A DNA stretch of 64,000 nt from Stromatinia cepivora (Eukaryota; Ascomycota; Leotiomycetes; Helotiales; Sclerotiniaceae). Made by a program: the position numbers and the translations under genes. The stretch lies in the NCBI GenBank assembly GCA_014898415.1, contig RCTD01000001.1, forward strand, positions 1,426,001 through 1,490,000, given 5' to 3'. This document shows positions 1 to 12,504 of the stretch, one piece after another (position 1 is the stretch's first letter; each line of letters opens with the position of its first letter). The notes beneath the pieces are model-generated. The model was not told where the DNA came from and ran no database searches. It saw nothing but the letters and a program-made list of their open reading frames with translations.

Positions 1-3000
1 GAAGAACCTCCTGTGCCGCAGGAATCAGTTGCACCACAAGAGCCTTCAATTGAGTCAAGAATTACCAAGGAGGAGCCAGCCCCTTCTTCCCTTCTAATTA
101 TGGAGCCAGATATTGAGAAAGGAGAAGCTGCCGTACCTCGAAAATCAACAATTGAGTCAAATACCAATGATGAGGAGCCATTTCTTTCACGAGATCCGAT
201 TACTGAGCCAGAGCTCATGAAAGAGGAAGCTTTTATCCCCGAGGAAGCAACAGTCGAGTCAAAAACATCGCAACCACAGACGAATCTTCCCCGAGGTCCA
301 TTTCTCGAGCCAGAAATGACAAAACAAGAAAGCTTTGTACCCCAAGAATCCCGAATCAATGAGGAAGAGACAACTTTTCAACAAGAGCTAGAGATCGAAT
401 CCAAAGTCTCCGATCCTGCAGTCAGTCTTGTACAAGACTCGGTGATTGGGCCAATACCCAGGGAAGAACAACCTGTGATCCGAAAACCAGTCATTGGGGT
501 TAATTACCCTAAACCAGAAGAAATCACCTTGCCAGAATCGCCAACCGAGTCGAAATCATTTGAGCCAGAGATGACATTACCACAAGGGTCTGTAGTTGAA
601 CCAGGGACCAGTGGAGAAGCCCCAATCGTTCAAGAGCGTGCAATTGATTCCCCAAGCTCAGATCTCAGATTAGATATCCCACAAAAGGTACCCTTTGCGC
701 AGGAGGTTATAGAACCGGAACAAATTCCTTTGCCAGAATCACCAATTGAGCGCAAGGTTGTTGAGCCGGAACAGACTCCTCTGCCAAATTCACCAATTGA
801 GCAGGAATTGCCTGAACTAGAAATTCCGCTTCAACGGGAGCCTGTTTACGATTCACACATTTTTGAAGAGCCGATGCTGACTCAGGAGCGCCCAAGAGGA
901 CCGGAAATATCAAGTCTCGAACCAGTGGTTCCTCTAGAATTATCCCTTGAACACAAAGTCACCGAGCCACAACAAATCCCTCTGCCAGAGTCACCACTTG
1001 ACCAGGAAGCTTTTGAACCAGAAGCCCTTTTTCGACAGGAGCCTGTGACCGAGTCAAAACAGCGTCCAATGGACTTTAGCTTACCGAGCCCAATGCCAAG
1101 TACTTCACATCTTGTTGAATCTTCACCAAATCCAGAACCAACCGCCCAAGAAAAAGCCATCGACCCTGCCCCCAGAGCAGAACCCTTCATTTCAGACCTT
1201 GTGGAGCCCATACAAGACCAACCTTCAAATGAAAGCCATTCTACTGAGACCGAAGCAGGACAAAAAAATGAATGGACCTGGCCTGCCGAGGAGTTGAAAG
1301 AGGACGAAAAGAATGGTGAGAGTGTCGCTACATCAATAAAAGAGCCATTTGATGTTGCGCATCAATCAGAAAACATTGGAAATGCGCCATTCGAAATAAC
1401 AGAGCCTCTGTCTGCAGGAGATGATGCAAAAGAACATGTGCAAGAGTTTTCAGCAGACCCTGATGAAGAGTCGTTTTCTGACGCTGTAGAATATTTCCCA
1501 GTAGAAAAGATTGAAACGGATCTGGCCCCTCAGGTTTCACGAGAGCAGGATGTAGTCCCTGGTTTAAAAGAGTTTATGCTGCATGAGTACAAAGCGATGC
1601 CCGCCGATGAGCTACAGAAAGTAGATTTACCACGAGAGATGCTAATTGAGGAGCGCCCACAAGGGGAGCACAGACCAGCAGAAGATGATGTCACTGAGGT
1701 CTTAACCAAGAATTCCAAGGACATAAATGATCGTGAGTTTGGATTTTCTTCACCGGTACAGTTTATCCCCAAAGACACCCGATTAGGAGTACCGGATGTT
1801 GAGGAGCCAGTACCTACAGAGATAACAGTCGATGAATTCAAGGCCAAGCCAACTGAAGAAATGCCAAAGGAAGTTCAACAACAAACCGAGGGCGAATGGG
1901 GTTCGGTTTCTACTAAGAAATCGGAGATGGACAAGAAGAAACATGAATCTACTTTGTCCACCCCATTGGAGCCCGAGGTTCCCAATGTTGCTACTGAGCT
2001 TCCTGAGGATATCCCATCAAACTCTGGAAAGCCTGAAGGGCTGCTACCAACTATTGACGATGTATCTGATACTCATACGTCTTTCCAGATTCCACAGGTT
2101 GAAACAATCGTTCGCGCGGATGATAATTTCGGTATGTCACACGATAAGAAATGGAAGGAAATTCCAAGCAGAGAACTTGACACAGAGCCACAAACCCCGG
2201 TCGTACCCAATGCCGTCGCGGTATCCGAAATCCAAGATGTTAAACCCGCCGAGCGTTTCCTTACCTCTCCTATTCCAATAAGGGATATCGTGCAAACGAC
2301 CAGACCTATTACGGAACCAGAGATGATTTTACCCATCACCTCGTCCCAATCATCCAAGCCAATTAGCGATGAGCCATACACTATCTCCACTGGTTTATCA
2401 CGAATTGGTTCAAAGAAAGACAAGAGAAAACGTCAAGCAACGATAAACCTCGACACGCCTAAAGATGATCGAAGAACCTTTTGGGCAGATGAAGTCCCGG
2501 AAGCAGAAGTTGTTAGGGCTGTTCCAGTCATTGAAGATATTGGACGAGATGAGTTCTATTCCCATATTGCCAGCACGGTCAAAGAACCACAGACGAATGA
2601 ATTCTCTAGACCACCAACCAAGAAAGGAAAGAAAAATACGAATAGAGAGTTGACCAATATCGAGGATTTTCGACCACCAATAGAAGCAGATCTACGAAAA
2701 ATTGAGCCAATGAAGGAGCGCAAAGAGATGCCTTTTGCGGTACCTGCAACCGCCGCAATTGGTAGTGCAGCGGTCTTGGCTGGCAAGAGCAAGGAGCCAG
2801 AAGTTGAGCTTGTCAAGGAAGAGGAAAGCCCGCCAGTGCAAACGTTACTCGACAAGGAAGAGAAGAGACAAGACATGGATGATAGGAGAAGGCCAAGTAA
2901 CGACATATTTGATCATTCAGTATTGGACGACATAGACCAGAATATGTCTGAAGAGACAAGGGATGAGTTTAGACAGGCCAAGAATGATGGATTTCGGGAG

Positions 3001-6000
3001 GAAGATACGATTGTGCAAGGACCAGAGCAGATTGAAAAGATCCAGGAACCGATGATTGAACAGCATGGCAAATCAGAATCCCAAGAAGTTAGAACGCATA
3101 CACCTCGCAGTCCCGTTCTGAGTGATGCAAAGTTTGTTCAGGAGCCAGAGCAAATGGAAAAGACACAAGAACTTATGATTGAAGCTCCTGGCAAATCTGC
3201 AATAGCGGAGGCTCGAGAGACCAGAACCCCTACGCCTCTCAGTCCTGTTCTCGACAATGCAGATTTCGTTCAAGAACCGGAGCAGTTGGAACTCCCACAA
3301 GAACCAGTGGCACAGATTCCTGCTCAATCTAAAGCATTGGAACGTATCATTTTGCAAGAACCAAAACAAATGGAGACCGTCCAGGAACCAATGGTACAGA
3401 TACCTGCCGAACCTATGACAGAGGAACGAAAACTTGTGCAAGCGCCAGAGCAGCTAGGAGCAGCTCAAGAACCAATGGTACAAATTCCTGCAAGACCTTT
3501 GATAATGGAAGCTCGCGAAACCGGAACATCCACACCTCTTCGCAATTTCATTCTCGACGACGATAGGCATCTAGAAATTGGAAAAACACCAGCTGCCAAA
3601 TCCTATGCCTCGAGCAAATCTCCAAGTCCGAGAAGGTCACCAACTGCACAAGAGCCTCGAGGAGATCTACCAGAAGATTATCTCTCTAGGCGTTCAAGAA
3701 GAGACATAGAGAAGAGAAAAAGGAAGACGTCAGTTGAAGTTGAAAATGCCCAAGATCTTCTACCTGCACCAATTCAAGAAGCCTTACGAAACACTATCGC
3801 CGAGCCCCGAGCTCGAGACATCAGTCCTTCGCCAAGTCCATCTCCAACAGCGGAACGAGCTAAAAGAGCTAGATCCAGGTCTCGTCCTCCATCTCGTCCT
3901 GGAACCCCTGGGTTGACAATGCTACAGGAAGAGCCAGAGGAAGAGCATGCTCAAAATATTAACAATAGAGACAGTGCTTTCGTTAGCGATTCACCAATTC
4001 CTCCGCAAGGCAACTTCACCAACAAACACGAACTTGTTCGTGACAGTGCTATCCACTTAAGAGACAATTCGCCTTCGATGCGTGTCAGGTCCCCAGTGTC
4101 ATCAGCCGATGCAGCTATTGACAGCATGGAGTGGCCTTCCGTGAATGAGGATGCCGGCACGGTTGATCTCAAGCAACCGCAACGACCGAAGGTTGTGGAG
4201 AACTTAGAACGTCGTCATGACCATGGAATTGATGATCTGCCATCTCAAAGATACAGAGAAGAAGAGCATACAGATCTACACAGAACACAGGCAATTTATG
4301 GAGTGCATTCCCCTCTTGAAGGAAAGCATAAACTCACTCGCAAAAGCTCTTTAACTCGTGGAGAGCTGGCAGAAGCGAATCATGTAGACTTTGTCCGATC
4401 CCAACGACTTAAGGCATTTCAAACGAAATCCAAAGAAAAGTTATCTGAACCTCATCGAGGAGAACCAATCAACAAATCTGTGACCCCAGAAAAGGAACAT
4501 ACAAGGCATCGTGTCCACCGTTCCGAATTGTCAGATGCCCAGTGTCGCAAGCCAAAGGAAAACAAATATGGAGACCTTGAATCTGTTAAAACTCCAAAGG
4601 CGGAACAGCGAAGCAAATCTGAGAGTTCTCCGTCATTGTTTGGAAGTGCAGCTCTTGCAGCAGCAGGATTGGGATTTGCAGCAGCAAGGAGATCAAGTCA
4701 AGAAAGTCGACCTTTAAGTGCTCAAAGTCATAAAAGTCAAAGATCTGCTTCAAATATTAGTGTTGCTCGATTACGGACACCAGCTCCATTAGATGCGCCT
4801 CAACAGCCACAGTTTCCAGATGGCGCTAGTACCAATCGTTCGTTTACACCGCCACTTCGTCGTACCGCCCGAAAAATTAGTGGGGATCTAAAATCGCTCC
4901 GTCAACAAAGTAACATTGATCTCGCTAAGGAAATTGGTCCAGCCTCTGTCGATACCGCTACATCGACAACTTCGACAAATTCTGCAAATCCAACTGCAAA
5001 TGAGGGCCGAGCCAGGGCGCAAGAGATGGCTGATGTCTATGTAAGTTAGCACAAATCTGAAGATGAAAAATTTTCACCGCTAATAAAAATAATGTAGGAT
5101 GGCTACGGTGAAGGCCACATGGGCTCACCAAGATCCCCTACTCGACCTCACAGTATGCGACGACGACAGAGTATGCAAGTCTTGGAACTCGAATCCAAAC
5201 TCGATCAATTAACTGCGGAAAATCGTGCACTCGCTGAATCGAAAGCTCATGCCGAACATATGCTGCGATCAAGCCAAGGCGCACCTGCGGCTTTGGTAGA
5301 AAGGGATGCAGAAATCGATTTACTCAAACGAACACTATCATCGATGCAAGACGAAGTTAAAAGATTGGCGGAGGTAAATGCGGGACTTTCGAGCGCAGCT
5401 GTTACACTGGGTCAACAACATAATGCACGATATGGCACACTCGAATCACAACATGCGCAGACTTCACGGGAACTGCAGCAAGCCCGCGAAGCTCATCACA
5501 ACCTCCAAAGCGAGGTGGATGGCATAATACACAATGCTATACAAGAAAGAGACCAAGAAATTGCATCATTGCGATCCCAATTGGATGTTGCTAAGGAACA
5601 AATCCGTGCAATGCAGAGGGAGATTTTAGCTGCTAAAGCTAGCGACGCTCAATTCTTAACCATCCGGGACGAAGACTATTTTGATGGTGCCTGTCAACAG
5701 CTCTGCCAACATGTGCAGCAATGGGTACTTAGATTTTCAAAATTCTCCGACATGAGAGCTTGCAGGCTCACGAGAGAAATCAATAACGATAAGACCATTG
5801 ATCGGCTAGATAATGCCATTTTAGATGGTTCAGATGTGGATAACTACCTCGCAGATAGAGTAAGGAGAAGAGATGTCTTCATGTCAATGACAATGACAAT
5901 GGTGTGGGAATTTATATTCACTCGCTACTTATTTGGCATGGATCGAGAGCAAAGACAAAAGCTCAAGTCTTTAGAGAAGGTGTTAACCGAAGTTGGACCA

Positions 6001-6603
6001 TCATCAGCAGTTCATCAATGGCGTGCAACCACTTTGGCCTTGTTATCCAAACGAGAATCGTTTGCAAGACAGAAAGAACAAGATACTTTAGCTGTTGTAC
6101 ATGCTATCTTAGAGACACTAACAGAAATCTTACCTCCACCGAGCCACCTCGAAGATCAAATCGAGGAACAACTCAAGCGTGTTGTTAAAGCCGCTGTCGA
6201 TCTCTCAATCGAAATGCGCACTCAACGCGCAGAATACATGATGCTACCACCACTCCAACCAGAATACGATGCTAACGGCGATCTCGCTAGCAAGGTGTCT
6301 TTCAATGCAGCACTCATGAATGAACGCAGCGGAGACACCATCTCCAATGAAGAACTCGAGGCACAAAAGGCTGTCGTTAGAGTTGTACTCTTCCCACTTG
6401 TAGTGAAGAAGGGTGATGACTTAGGACAGGGCGATGAGGAAATTGTGGTTTGCCCTGCTCAGGTTTTGGTTGCCAAACCGAGGATAGGGAAAGGCCCCGT
6501 AGGAAGGGTTTATAGTCCTGCTAGTGGGGATATGGATAGGAGGAGTGATAGTAGAACTCCGGCTAGCATGCAGAGCAGTATGCCTGATACTAATGTTATC
6601 TGA
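1..6603 (+). CDS. Giant involucrin-repeat / leashin-like protein, 3' part (5' end outside window)
   Basis: Two exons, 1..5040 and 5098..6603, are joined in phase 0 by a 57-nt intron (GTAAGT..TAG). The frame is open from base 1, so the true start lies upstream. The first 1500 or so visible residues are low-complexity and rich in Glu, Pro, Ser and Lys. They carry imperfect repeats such as PLPESPIE and VQEPEQ..QEPMVQIPA, with very basic Ser/Arg patches. The second exon starts with a heptad-like coiled coil (LELESKLDQLTAENRALAES) and ends in a globular block with RDEDYFD, QQWVLRFSKFSDMRACRL and FIFTRYLFGMDREQRQKLK. I recognise this C-terminal block from proteins annotated 'involucrin repeat protein' in filamentous ascomycetes. 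Leashin (LAH), which tethers Woronin bodies near septa, belongs to this kind of giant protein. The leashin role is inference; the family call is fairly safe. Confidence 0.75.
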
Positions 6604-8608
6604 AAGGAATGAAAATAACGAAATGATGGATGAAGAAATGAATGGAAAGGGGGATATTAGAAGGATAAAAGGGTGGGATAGAAAGGGTGATGAAATAATT
6701 GATATCCTTTGGGTTCAGGTGGTGATGGTTGGATGGATGCGTTGGATCATGTGTTTTTATAATTTTTTCCTTTGTTTTTCTTTTCTATCTTCCTTCGACG
6801 ATTTCCCGATTCATTTTAATGATGATTATTTTTTTTCATGATGCTATGCATTTGGCGAATCTCCAGCTACGGCTACGATTTTTTTTCTTTTCATATCGCA
6901 GGGAAAAAAGATATCCATATTTTAACGACGATCATGACCAGATTGTAGGATTAGATGACCTTTATTTACTCCGCTTAGTTTATGAAATCAAATGCAAAAC
7001 TAATTTATTTTGATTTTGATCTTCTATGGGATTTATTTGAGTGATGTTCTCGTCTGTGTGAAGATGGGATGATGCAACTGGAAATTGAGTTCTCTAGCAT
7101 CGATCTCCAATCAGAATCAAATCAAAGAGGACAAAATCTGGTCAATACTCATGTACCAACACAAAAGCGAATTCCAGCATACTCTCTCTCTCTCCTTCAC
7201 TTACTCTTGCCAGTCAATGATTCAATAAAGATTTCCCCCTTACATCTTTCCGCACAAATGAAATCAAAATCAAAAAAGACAAAAGAACATACGAAAAAGG
7301 GTTGTGGGCGGACTGGACACCTTGCCTGTCACCCCACTACTCCATCCCTATATCTAAACAGTTGTTTCTGGCAGTGTGGACTACATGTCCCATTTTTCTT
7401 CAGCCTATGGTTATATGTCGGGGAGAAAGAGGTTTCTAAGATTATATATGATGGGAAAGTTGGAGGATTGTAGGGTGAGAAGATGGGGGGAGTGGACTCA
7501 CGTCCCTTTGATCAAATGAATCGGTTGTTCTAGGATTGATGGGAGACAATGAGTACGTCAGAGGGGATAGAAGGAGAAGACTTTAAGCTTAGGGATTGAA
7601 GATCAGAAGATGGAAAATGAAGATGGAAAAGGAAAAAGGGGGAAATGGGATTTGAGAAAAGATTTGGAATTTTTCTTATACCCAGTAGTTTAGTAGGTAT
7701 TGCAGAAACACAAATACGAATACTGATAGTCATAGATAGGTAAGTAGAATTGGCAGATCGATATAGAATATCAGGCTATATATCAAAGTCATACCTCTGA
7801 TTTAACACTTCGTGATTTCTCTACAATAAACCTAGATCACTCATTCTGTGAGAACTCTATTTGAGATATGGATGATAAGAACAAGAATGAGAATCATAGC
7901 TCCTACAAATGATAATACGACAATTCTATAATTTCTTAAAGAGATAGCGAGCGGTAACTTTATGAAGCCTCGAGATATTCATTCATTAGGGGAAAACATG
8001 TTGATTTCTAAATTAAATATTGGTTGGTGTTTAGTGATAAAGATTTCAAGAGTTCAAATATCTACATCTGTGACGTGATCTGTACTCGCAGTCATGAAGT
8101 AAAATAGACAGGAACAATATTGATATCAATCAATATCATCATCACCCAAGAACACCAGTAAAAGAAACTCCTTTCCAACAAAAGTAAGATCTTACGGTAC
8201 AAAAAACATCCATCTTCATATCATGCACATGAATGGACCAATCCTATCATTCACATCATATCATCATATTATCCAATCATCCACACTATCACACACTACC
8301 TATATATACAGAAATGCTCAGACTACTAACCACTAACCACTCAAATTCACCTACCATCCAAATTCACCCACCTAGTTCTACCTACCTATCCTATCTTTGG
8401 TCAATCCCACATGCACCTCACTGACCCGTCACATCCTCACCTCACATCCATCCTCATCCTCATCCCACCCCACCCCCTGAAACTCTTTCCGTTTCCGTTT
8501 TCTTTTCCGAATCGTTAGCTCTAGTTCCTTAGTCTCTAATCTTTCCACCATTATTAATCCATTAGTTCATTAATTCACCAGTCCATCCATTAATCCATCC
8601 ATTACCTA

Positions 8609-8678
8609 ACCTATCCTCTCACCTATCCTCTATCCTCTCACCTATCCTCTCACCTATCCTCTCACCTATCCTCTCACC
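8609..8678. repeat. Minisatellite, unit about 13 bp (CTCACCTATCCTC)
   Basis: About five imperfect copies of a unit close to CTCACCTATCCTC lie head to tail, with one shorter CTATCCTC copy near the start. No coding frame is associated. Confidence 0.8.
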
Positions 8679-8753
8679 CAGTAAAACCATTCATTCACAT
8701 ATGCACACATTCACATACTAACACAAACTCCATGATTGATTCAAATTACACAG

Positions 8754-8818
8754 CCTCACCCCACCTAACCTCACCTAACCTCACCTAACCTCACCTAACC
8801 TCACCTAACCTCAACCTC
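8754..8818. repeat. Minisatellite, unit 10 bp (CTCACCTAAC)
   Basis: Five nearly perfect head-to-tail copies of CTCACCTAAC, with a variant CTCACCCCAC at the left edge and a CTCAACCTCAC variant at the right edge. Confidence 0.85.
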
Positions 8819-9160
8819 ACATCCCGATAGCGGGGTCGCCGTATGGTCGTCTGGCCATATATTCGTATAATTCAATTTTAGAGGGGCTCAGACCAGTCAG
8901 AAATTAGCGTGAGAGGTTTGTGCGGTGCGGTCGGGTCACTGCTGTTGGTAATAACCAATAACAACGCAAAGCAAAGCTTACTAGGTTATGCACGACACAT
9001 CATTGAAGGATTCCATACAATTCCCACGCACAAAGAATGCAACCATCACAAAGATAATTCGTCCGCACCCCCTCCACCCCTACAAAATCCGAGTGAATAA
9101 CAAGCCATCCTGATTCTGATCCTTAGGCTTGAGGAATACTTAAGAGTGCAACTTCTTTCT

Positions 9161-9225
9161 ACCAAGTCTTACAACCAAGTCTTACAACCAAGTCTTACAA
9201 CCAAGTCTTACAACCAAGTCTTACA
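9161..9225. repeat. Minisatellite, unit 13 bp (ACCAAGTCTTACA)
   Basis: Five perfect head-to-tail copies of ACCAAGTCTTACA end about 100 bp upstream of the start codon of the first metallothionein-like gene, so they sit in its promoter or 5' leader. Confidence 0.9.
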
Positions 9226-9325
9226 ACTACAACCACCATCAAACAGCTCTCTCCCACATTCAACGAATCGACAAATCATCAAATATCCAAACCTTTTAAC
9301 CACAAACAACCTCAAATCTATCAAT

Positions 9326-9492
9326 ATGCCTGAAGATCATGGATGCAGCTGCGGTGCCTCTTGTATGTATTTACTTTTCCACTTCCCCGGTTCCTGTATT
9401 CCGTTCTTCGGATTGCTTGACATGAAAGGAGAGTCATATTAATAGTATTCATAGGCCAATGCCCAAAGGACAACTGCAATTGCAGCAAATAA
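9326..9492 (+). CDS. Metallothionein-like Cys-rich peptide, 24 residues, one intron
   Basis: Exon 1 is 9326..9362 and exon 2 is 9455..9492, separated by a 92-nt intron (GTATGT..TAG, phase 1). The intron splits the TGC codon of Cys13. The spliced peptide has 24 residues with six cysteines arranged only as Cys-X-Cys pairs: CSC (7-9), CQC (13-15) and CNC (20-22), and it ends in SK. This matches short fungal copper-binding metallothioneins of the Neurospora type (about 25 residues), though that protein has seven Cys. The expected role is cytosolic binding of Cu(I) or other soft metals. The ATG follows an A/C-rich leader ending in tcaatATG. The gene is too short for ordinary ORF calling; the evidence is the exact reconstruction of a CXC peptide by a canonical intron. 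Confidence 0.85.
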
Positions 9493-10989
9493 ATCTTTCG
9501 ACATGATCCTCGATTCCGTTCATTAAACACCTAATCTTCTCTCTCGAAGTAATCTCAAATTTTCTTCCGAAATCCTCTTCTTCGATGCGAACAAAGCACC
9601 TTGATCTTTTTGGGCGGACGCTTTTTTATTTAACGGGCACGCATTGGATACAGAATGATCGTCGTTGGGTTGGACTTGATGGAGTGAATCTGAGGGAATG
9701 GAAAGCTTTTGATGTATGGGTTTCATGCGGAAAGGCAACGGAAAAGAAAGGAGTTCTCGAACTTGCTTTGATAACATCAAATCAATTGACATCTTGACTC
9801 TAAATTCGTTTATCGTAAATTGCTTTCAAGATGATGATCTTTGTGATTGTGACGTGAGAACTCATTCATCTTTTCTCGACAGTGAAGTTACCCCACCATA
9901 TCTCACCGGTAAATGCGGGGAAAGAACAAATAATTCTTCACTTCAGGACGGACTTACCAATTGTTTTCCCTATTCATTCGTTATAGCTTGATTCAACCCG
10001 TGTCCTCAGCTTCCCGTGTCCTCAGCTTTTCTTTATCGGAATCATCACAAGCCTTCAACAGCCGGAAAGTTCCTCGATGGATGGGTTACAATCTCCCGGC
10101 TTGATCCCAGCCCATTACCAAGTTCAGACTCGCCAGCTCAAACTCCAAGACTTTTCCTACCACAGTTACATTATCACACAGTGTAAACGCTGATCATTCT
10201 TGCCTGCCTTGTTGAAGATCCAGGTTTAAACCTCCACAAAAGTGTTGCCACGTCTTCAAAGCCTTCTTATCCGCCTCTCTTATCATATCTCAACCTTGCC
10301 ATCCCGCTCAGGAATAGATATGTCACATTAATCTCAAAACACCATCTTGAAAGTAAATGTTGAGCTATTGTCGAACTATGATCAGTGTATCCGAGATATT
10401 CACCGTGACTTTATCCGGTGGCTGTTTTACCGCGATATATCCTCCTCCTTCGAGCAAGCTGCATCGTCGGCTATATCCACCCGTGCTACCTCAGGTCAGG
10501 CCATGCTACTCAAAATCAGCGCAGTAATCCTTGACATTATTTCACCACGTTTTCACATGTCACCTAGCTCGTATTTCTCGGGTTAAGCAAAACACTAACC
10601 TGGCACGAAGACCACGGCTAAGGACAGTAATCGTCACCGGATAATATTCGATCACTTGCCTCTTCTTCCATCTGTTGTGATTCATTGTACCAAACCGTAG
10701 TCTGGGGATATCTTCTCTATTCGTCAGGGTAAATCCTAGAACCATAGATCAGTTGCCGGTCGAATTCTGTGCCTCACTCAAACCTTAGCTTATTTTCACA
10801 AGCTCCTGGTCTCCAGCCTTTGAAAATTGAGCCTCATTATCTGAGTATAAGTATCTGCTCTCCCTCATCTCTTTTTGAGAATTCATTCATCAGTAGACAT
10901 CAACACATTCATCCGAACGAACATCAATACAAATCAAAACAACAAGACCAACACCGCAAACCTCACAAAAACCCATACCAATAATCATC
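9493..10989. other. Spacer between the two metallothionein-like genes
   Basis: It should contain the 3' UTR of the upstream gene and the promoter of the downstream one. The ORFs on both strands here (up to about 90 codons) show no domain-like character. From 10890 the strand becomes A/C-rich, as expected for a 5' leader. Confidence 0.5.
10846..10851 (+). promoter_or_regulatory. TATA-like box upstream of the second metallothionein-like gene
   Basis: TATAAG lies 139 bp before the start codon at 10990 and is followed by a pyrimidine-rich stretch (ctgctctccctcatctc) and then an A/C-rich leader. This layout is typical of strongly expressed fungal promoters. The assignment rests on position and motif only. 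Confidence 0.35.
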
Positions 10990-11123
10990 ATGTCTCCCTG
11001 CTCTTGCTGCACTCATGCTGCCTCTGAATGCTCAGCCTGCACCTGCTGCAAGGACAAGGTAAGCTCATCTCTTCATCGCCATTGAAGAAGCATAGGTATT
11101 AACGGCCACTCCCACAGCACTAA
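10990..11123 (+). CDS. Second metallothionein-like Cys-rich peptide, 24 residues, one intron
   Basis: Exon 1 is 10990..11058. A 59-nt intron 11059..11117 (GTAAGC..CAG, branch-like ATTAAC) is followed by a two-codon exon, CAC TAA (11118..11123). The peptide has 24 residues and seven cysteines: C4, C6, C7, C14, C17, C19 and C20. This gives a CxCC block, a six-residue spacer (THAASE), then CxxCxCC, and a KDKH tail. The dense CXC/CC clusters in a tiny peptide without a signal sequence point to a cytosolic metal-binding metallothionein. The Cys pattern differs from the gene at 9326, so the two are not simple duplicates. The main uncertainty is the 3' exon; without splicing the frame would read AAG GTA AGC and continue. 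Confidence 0.75.
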
Positions 11124-12504
11124 GAACCTCACCTATTCCCCTCTCCTCACATCAATCCATATGTATCCAACCTTCTCGTCACTCCATCGCATCACCAGCC
11201 ATCTCGACTAAGACAGCGATGCGATGACGCGAAGACCAAGAAGAGGCGACTAGTACATCATGTGATGAGTTGGAATGGTGATCAAACTTTTTGATTGGAG
11301 ATAGTTTCGCATGTTATATTTCTTTGGGATGCGACAGTGGGTGTATGGCCATCTTGTTGACTGCTTGTGCTGTTTGCAAGGGACGCGTATCTGAAGGAGA
11401 ATACACTCGACTTGATATTTGTTGGTTGATTTATGATAAATTCATCACATTCGCTTCAGTAAATTTCCATTTGAGTTGATCGTGACAGGTGGAATTGATG
11501 TGTGACTGGGTGTTTGTGCTGTGGCGTATGATATGAGGCTGTTCCTTGGAGTCGTAGTAGGTGGAGGGACCAAAAGATGAGGAAGTGTGTAAATGTCTCT
11601 TGATTGACAACACTAGGACGGAACAAGATGGTCTGTAGAAGCAAGGCTCAGACAACGAGACAGAACCCAAGTCGATATTATCCACTACCCTAGCAATACA
11701 ACAAGCTCGCTCGTTATACTCGAAGCTTCTCAGCCAAAGTAGGTGGAAGATGGATGAAGATAGAGAGCAAAGCCGTATAATCGAGCCAAATATAACATGT
11801 GAATTAGAGCAGAATTAATTGCAGTTTGTACATTTTGCGAAGATGAAGACGAAGATGAACAAATGTATAATATATATAAGCAGAAATCAAAAGACTTTAC
11901 GGCGAAATTTGATAGAAGAAAGGGATCAGAAATCCAGAGCGATGTGCCCGAGCTTTATAGCCCTTGAAAGTTTTAAGCAGGAGCGTTCACCGATTTATTA
12001 TTAACACCTTGATGGATACCTGCATACCTGCATACCTGCATACCTGCATAGTATTTTCCAAGTCTGTGTCACTCCCCATCAACACCTTGACGGATACCTA
12101 CCTACTTATCTAGTGGCTCTCTCCTTCATTACCTATCAGACTATCAGCCTATCACTCACTCGTGTGTCCTATGGTAGTGTTAATATATCCATCTGATACC
12201 ATCTGATCCTTATAACCAACCACCATACACTGCATCCGACTTTCGAATCCAAGTCGTCCAAGTCGTTCAAGTCGTTTATCCTTAATGCCGTTGAAGGATT
12301 TCGACTATGTGAGTTGCACAATAGGACTGGGTAATATTATAGAAGTTTTAATTTGTCTTGGAGCACATATCAAATGTAAGGATTAGAATAACATTGCAGG
12401 CCCGAGATTCGCCTTGGTGGTTGGTGACTTTGAAGTTTGACAAAAGAATATAACAACTTGGATTTTCGTAACACAAACCAAAATCTATGATCTACCATAC
12501 ATTG
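11124..12504. other. Spacer without recognised genes
   Basis: It holds the 3' side of the second metallothionein-like gene and the 3' flank of the convergent transcription-factor gene. Short ORFs on both strands look random. An 8-bp tandem repeat (TACCTGCA, four copies) lies at 12017..12048. Confidence 0.5.
12017..12048. repeat. Short tandem repeat, unit TACCTGCA x4
   Basis: Four perfect 8-bp copies in a row, followed by a partial copy (TA). Confidence 0.85.

Larger units (their letters stand above)
6604..9325. other. Gene-free spacer with several minisatellites
   Basis: No ORF here has recognisable protein character; the open frames are short and compositionally driven. The stretch after 6604 is presumably the 3' UTR of the giant gene. 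From about 8200 the DNA turns C/A-rich on the + strand (runs of CAT, CCA, CTC), with tandem arrays listed separately. The last 100 bases before 9326 are an A/C-rich leader typical of fungal 5' UTRs and probably belong to the first metallothionein-like gene. Confidence 0.6.

Noticed and set aside
8609..9225. Possible CRISPR-like spaced repeats
   Set aside because: The units are directly adjacent without spacers, and the genome is fungal; these are minisatellites.
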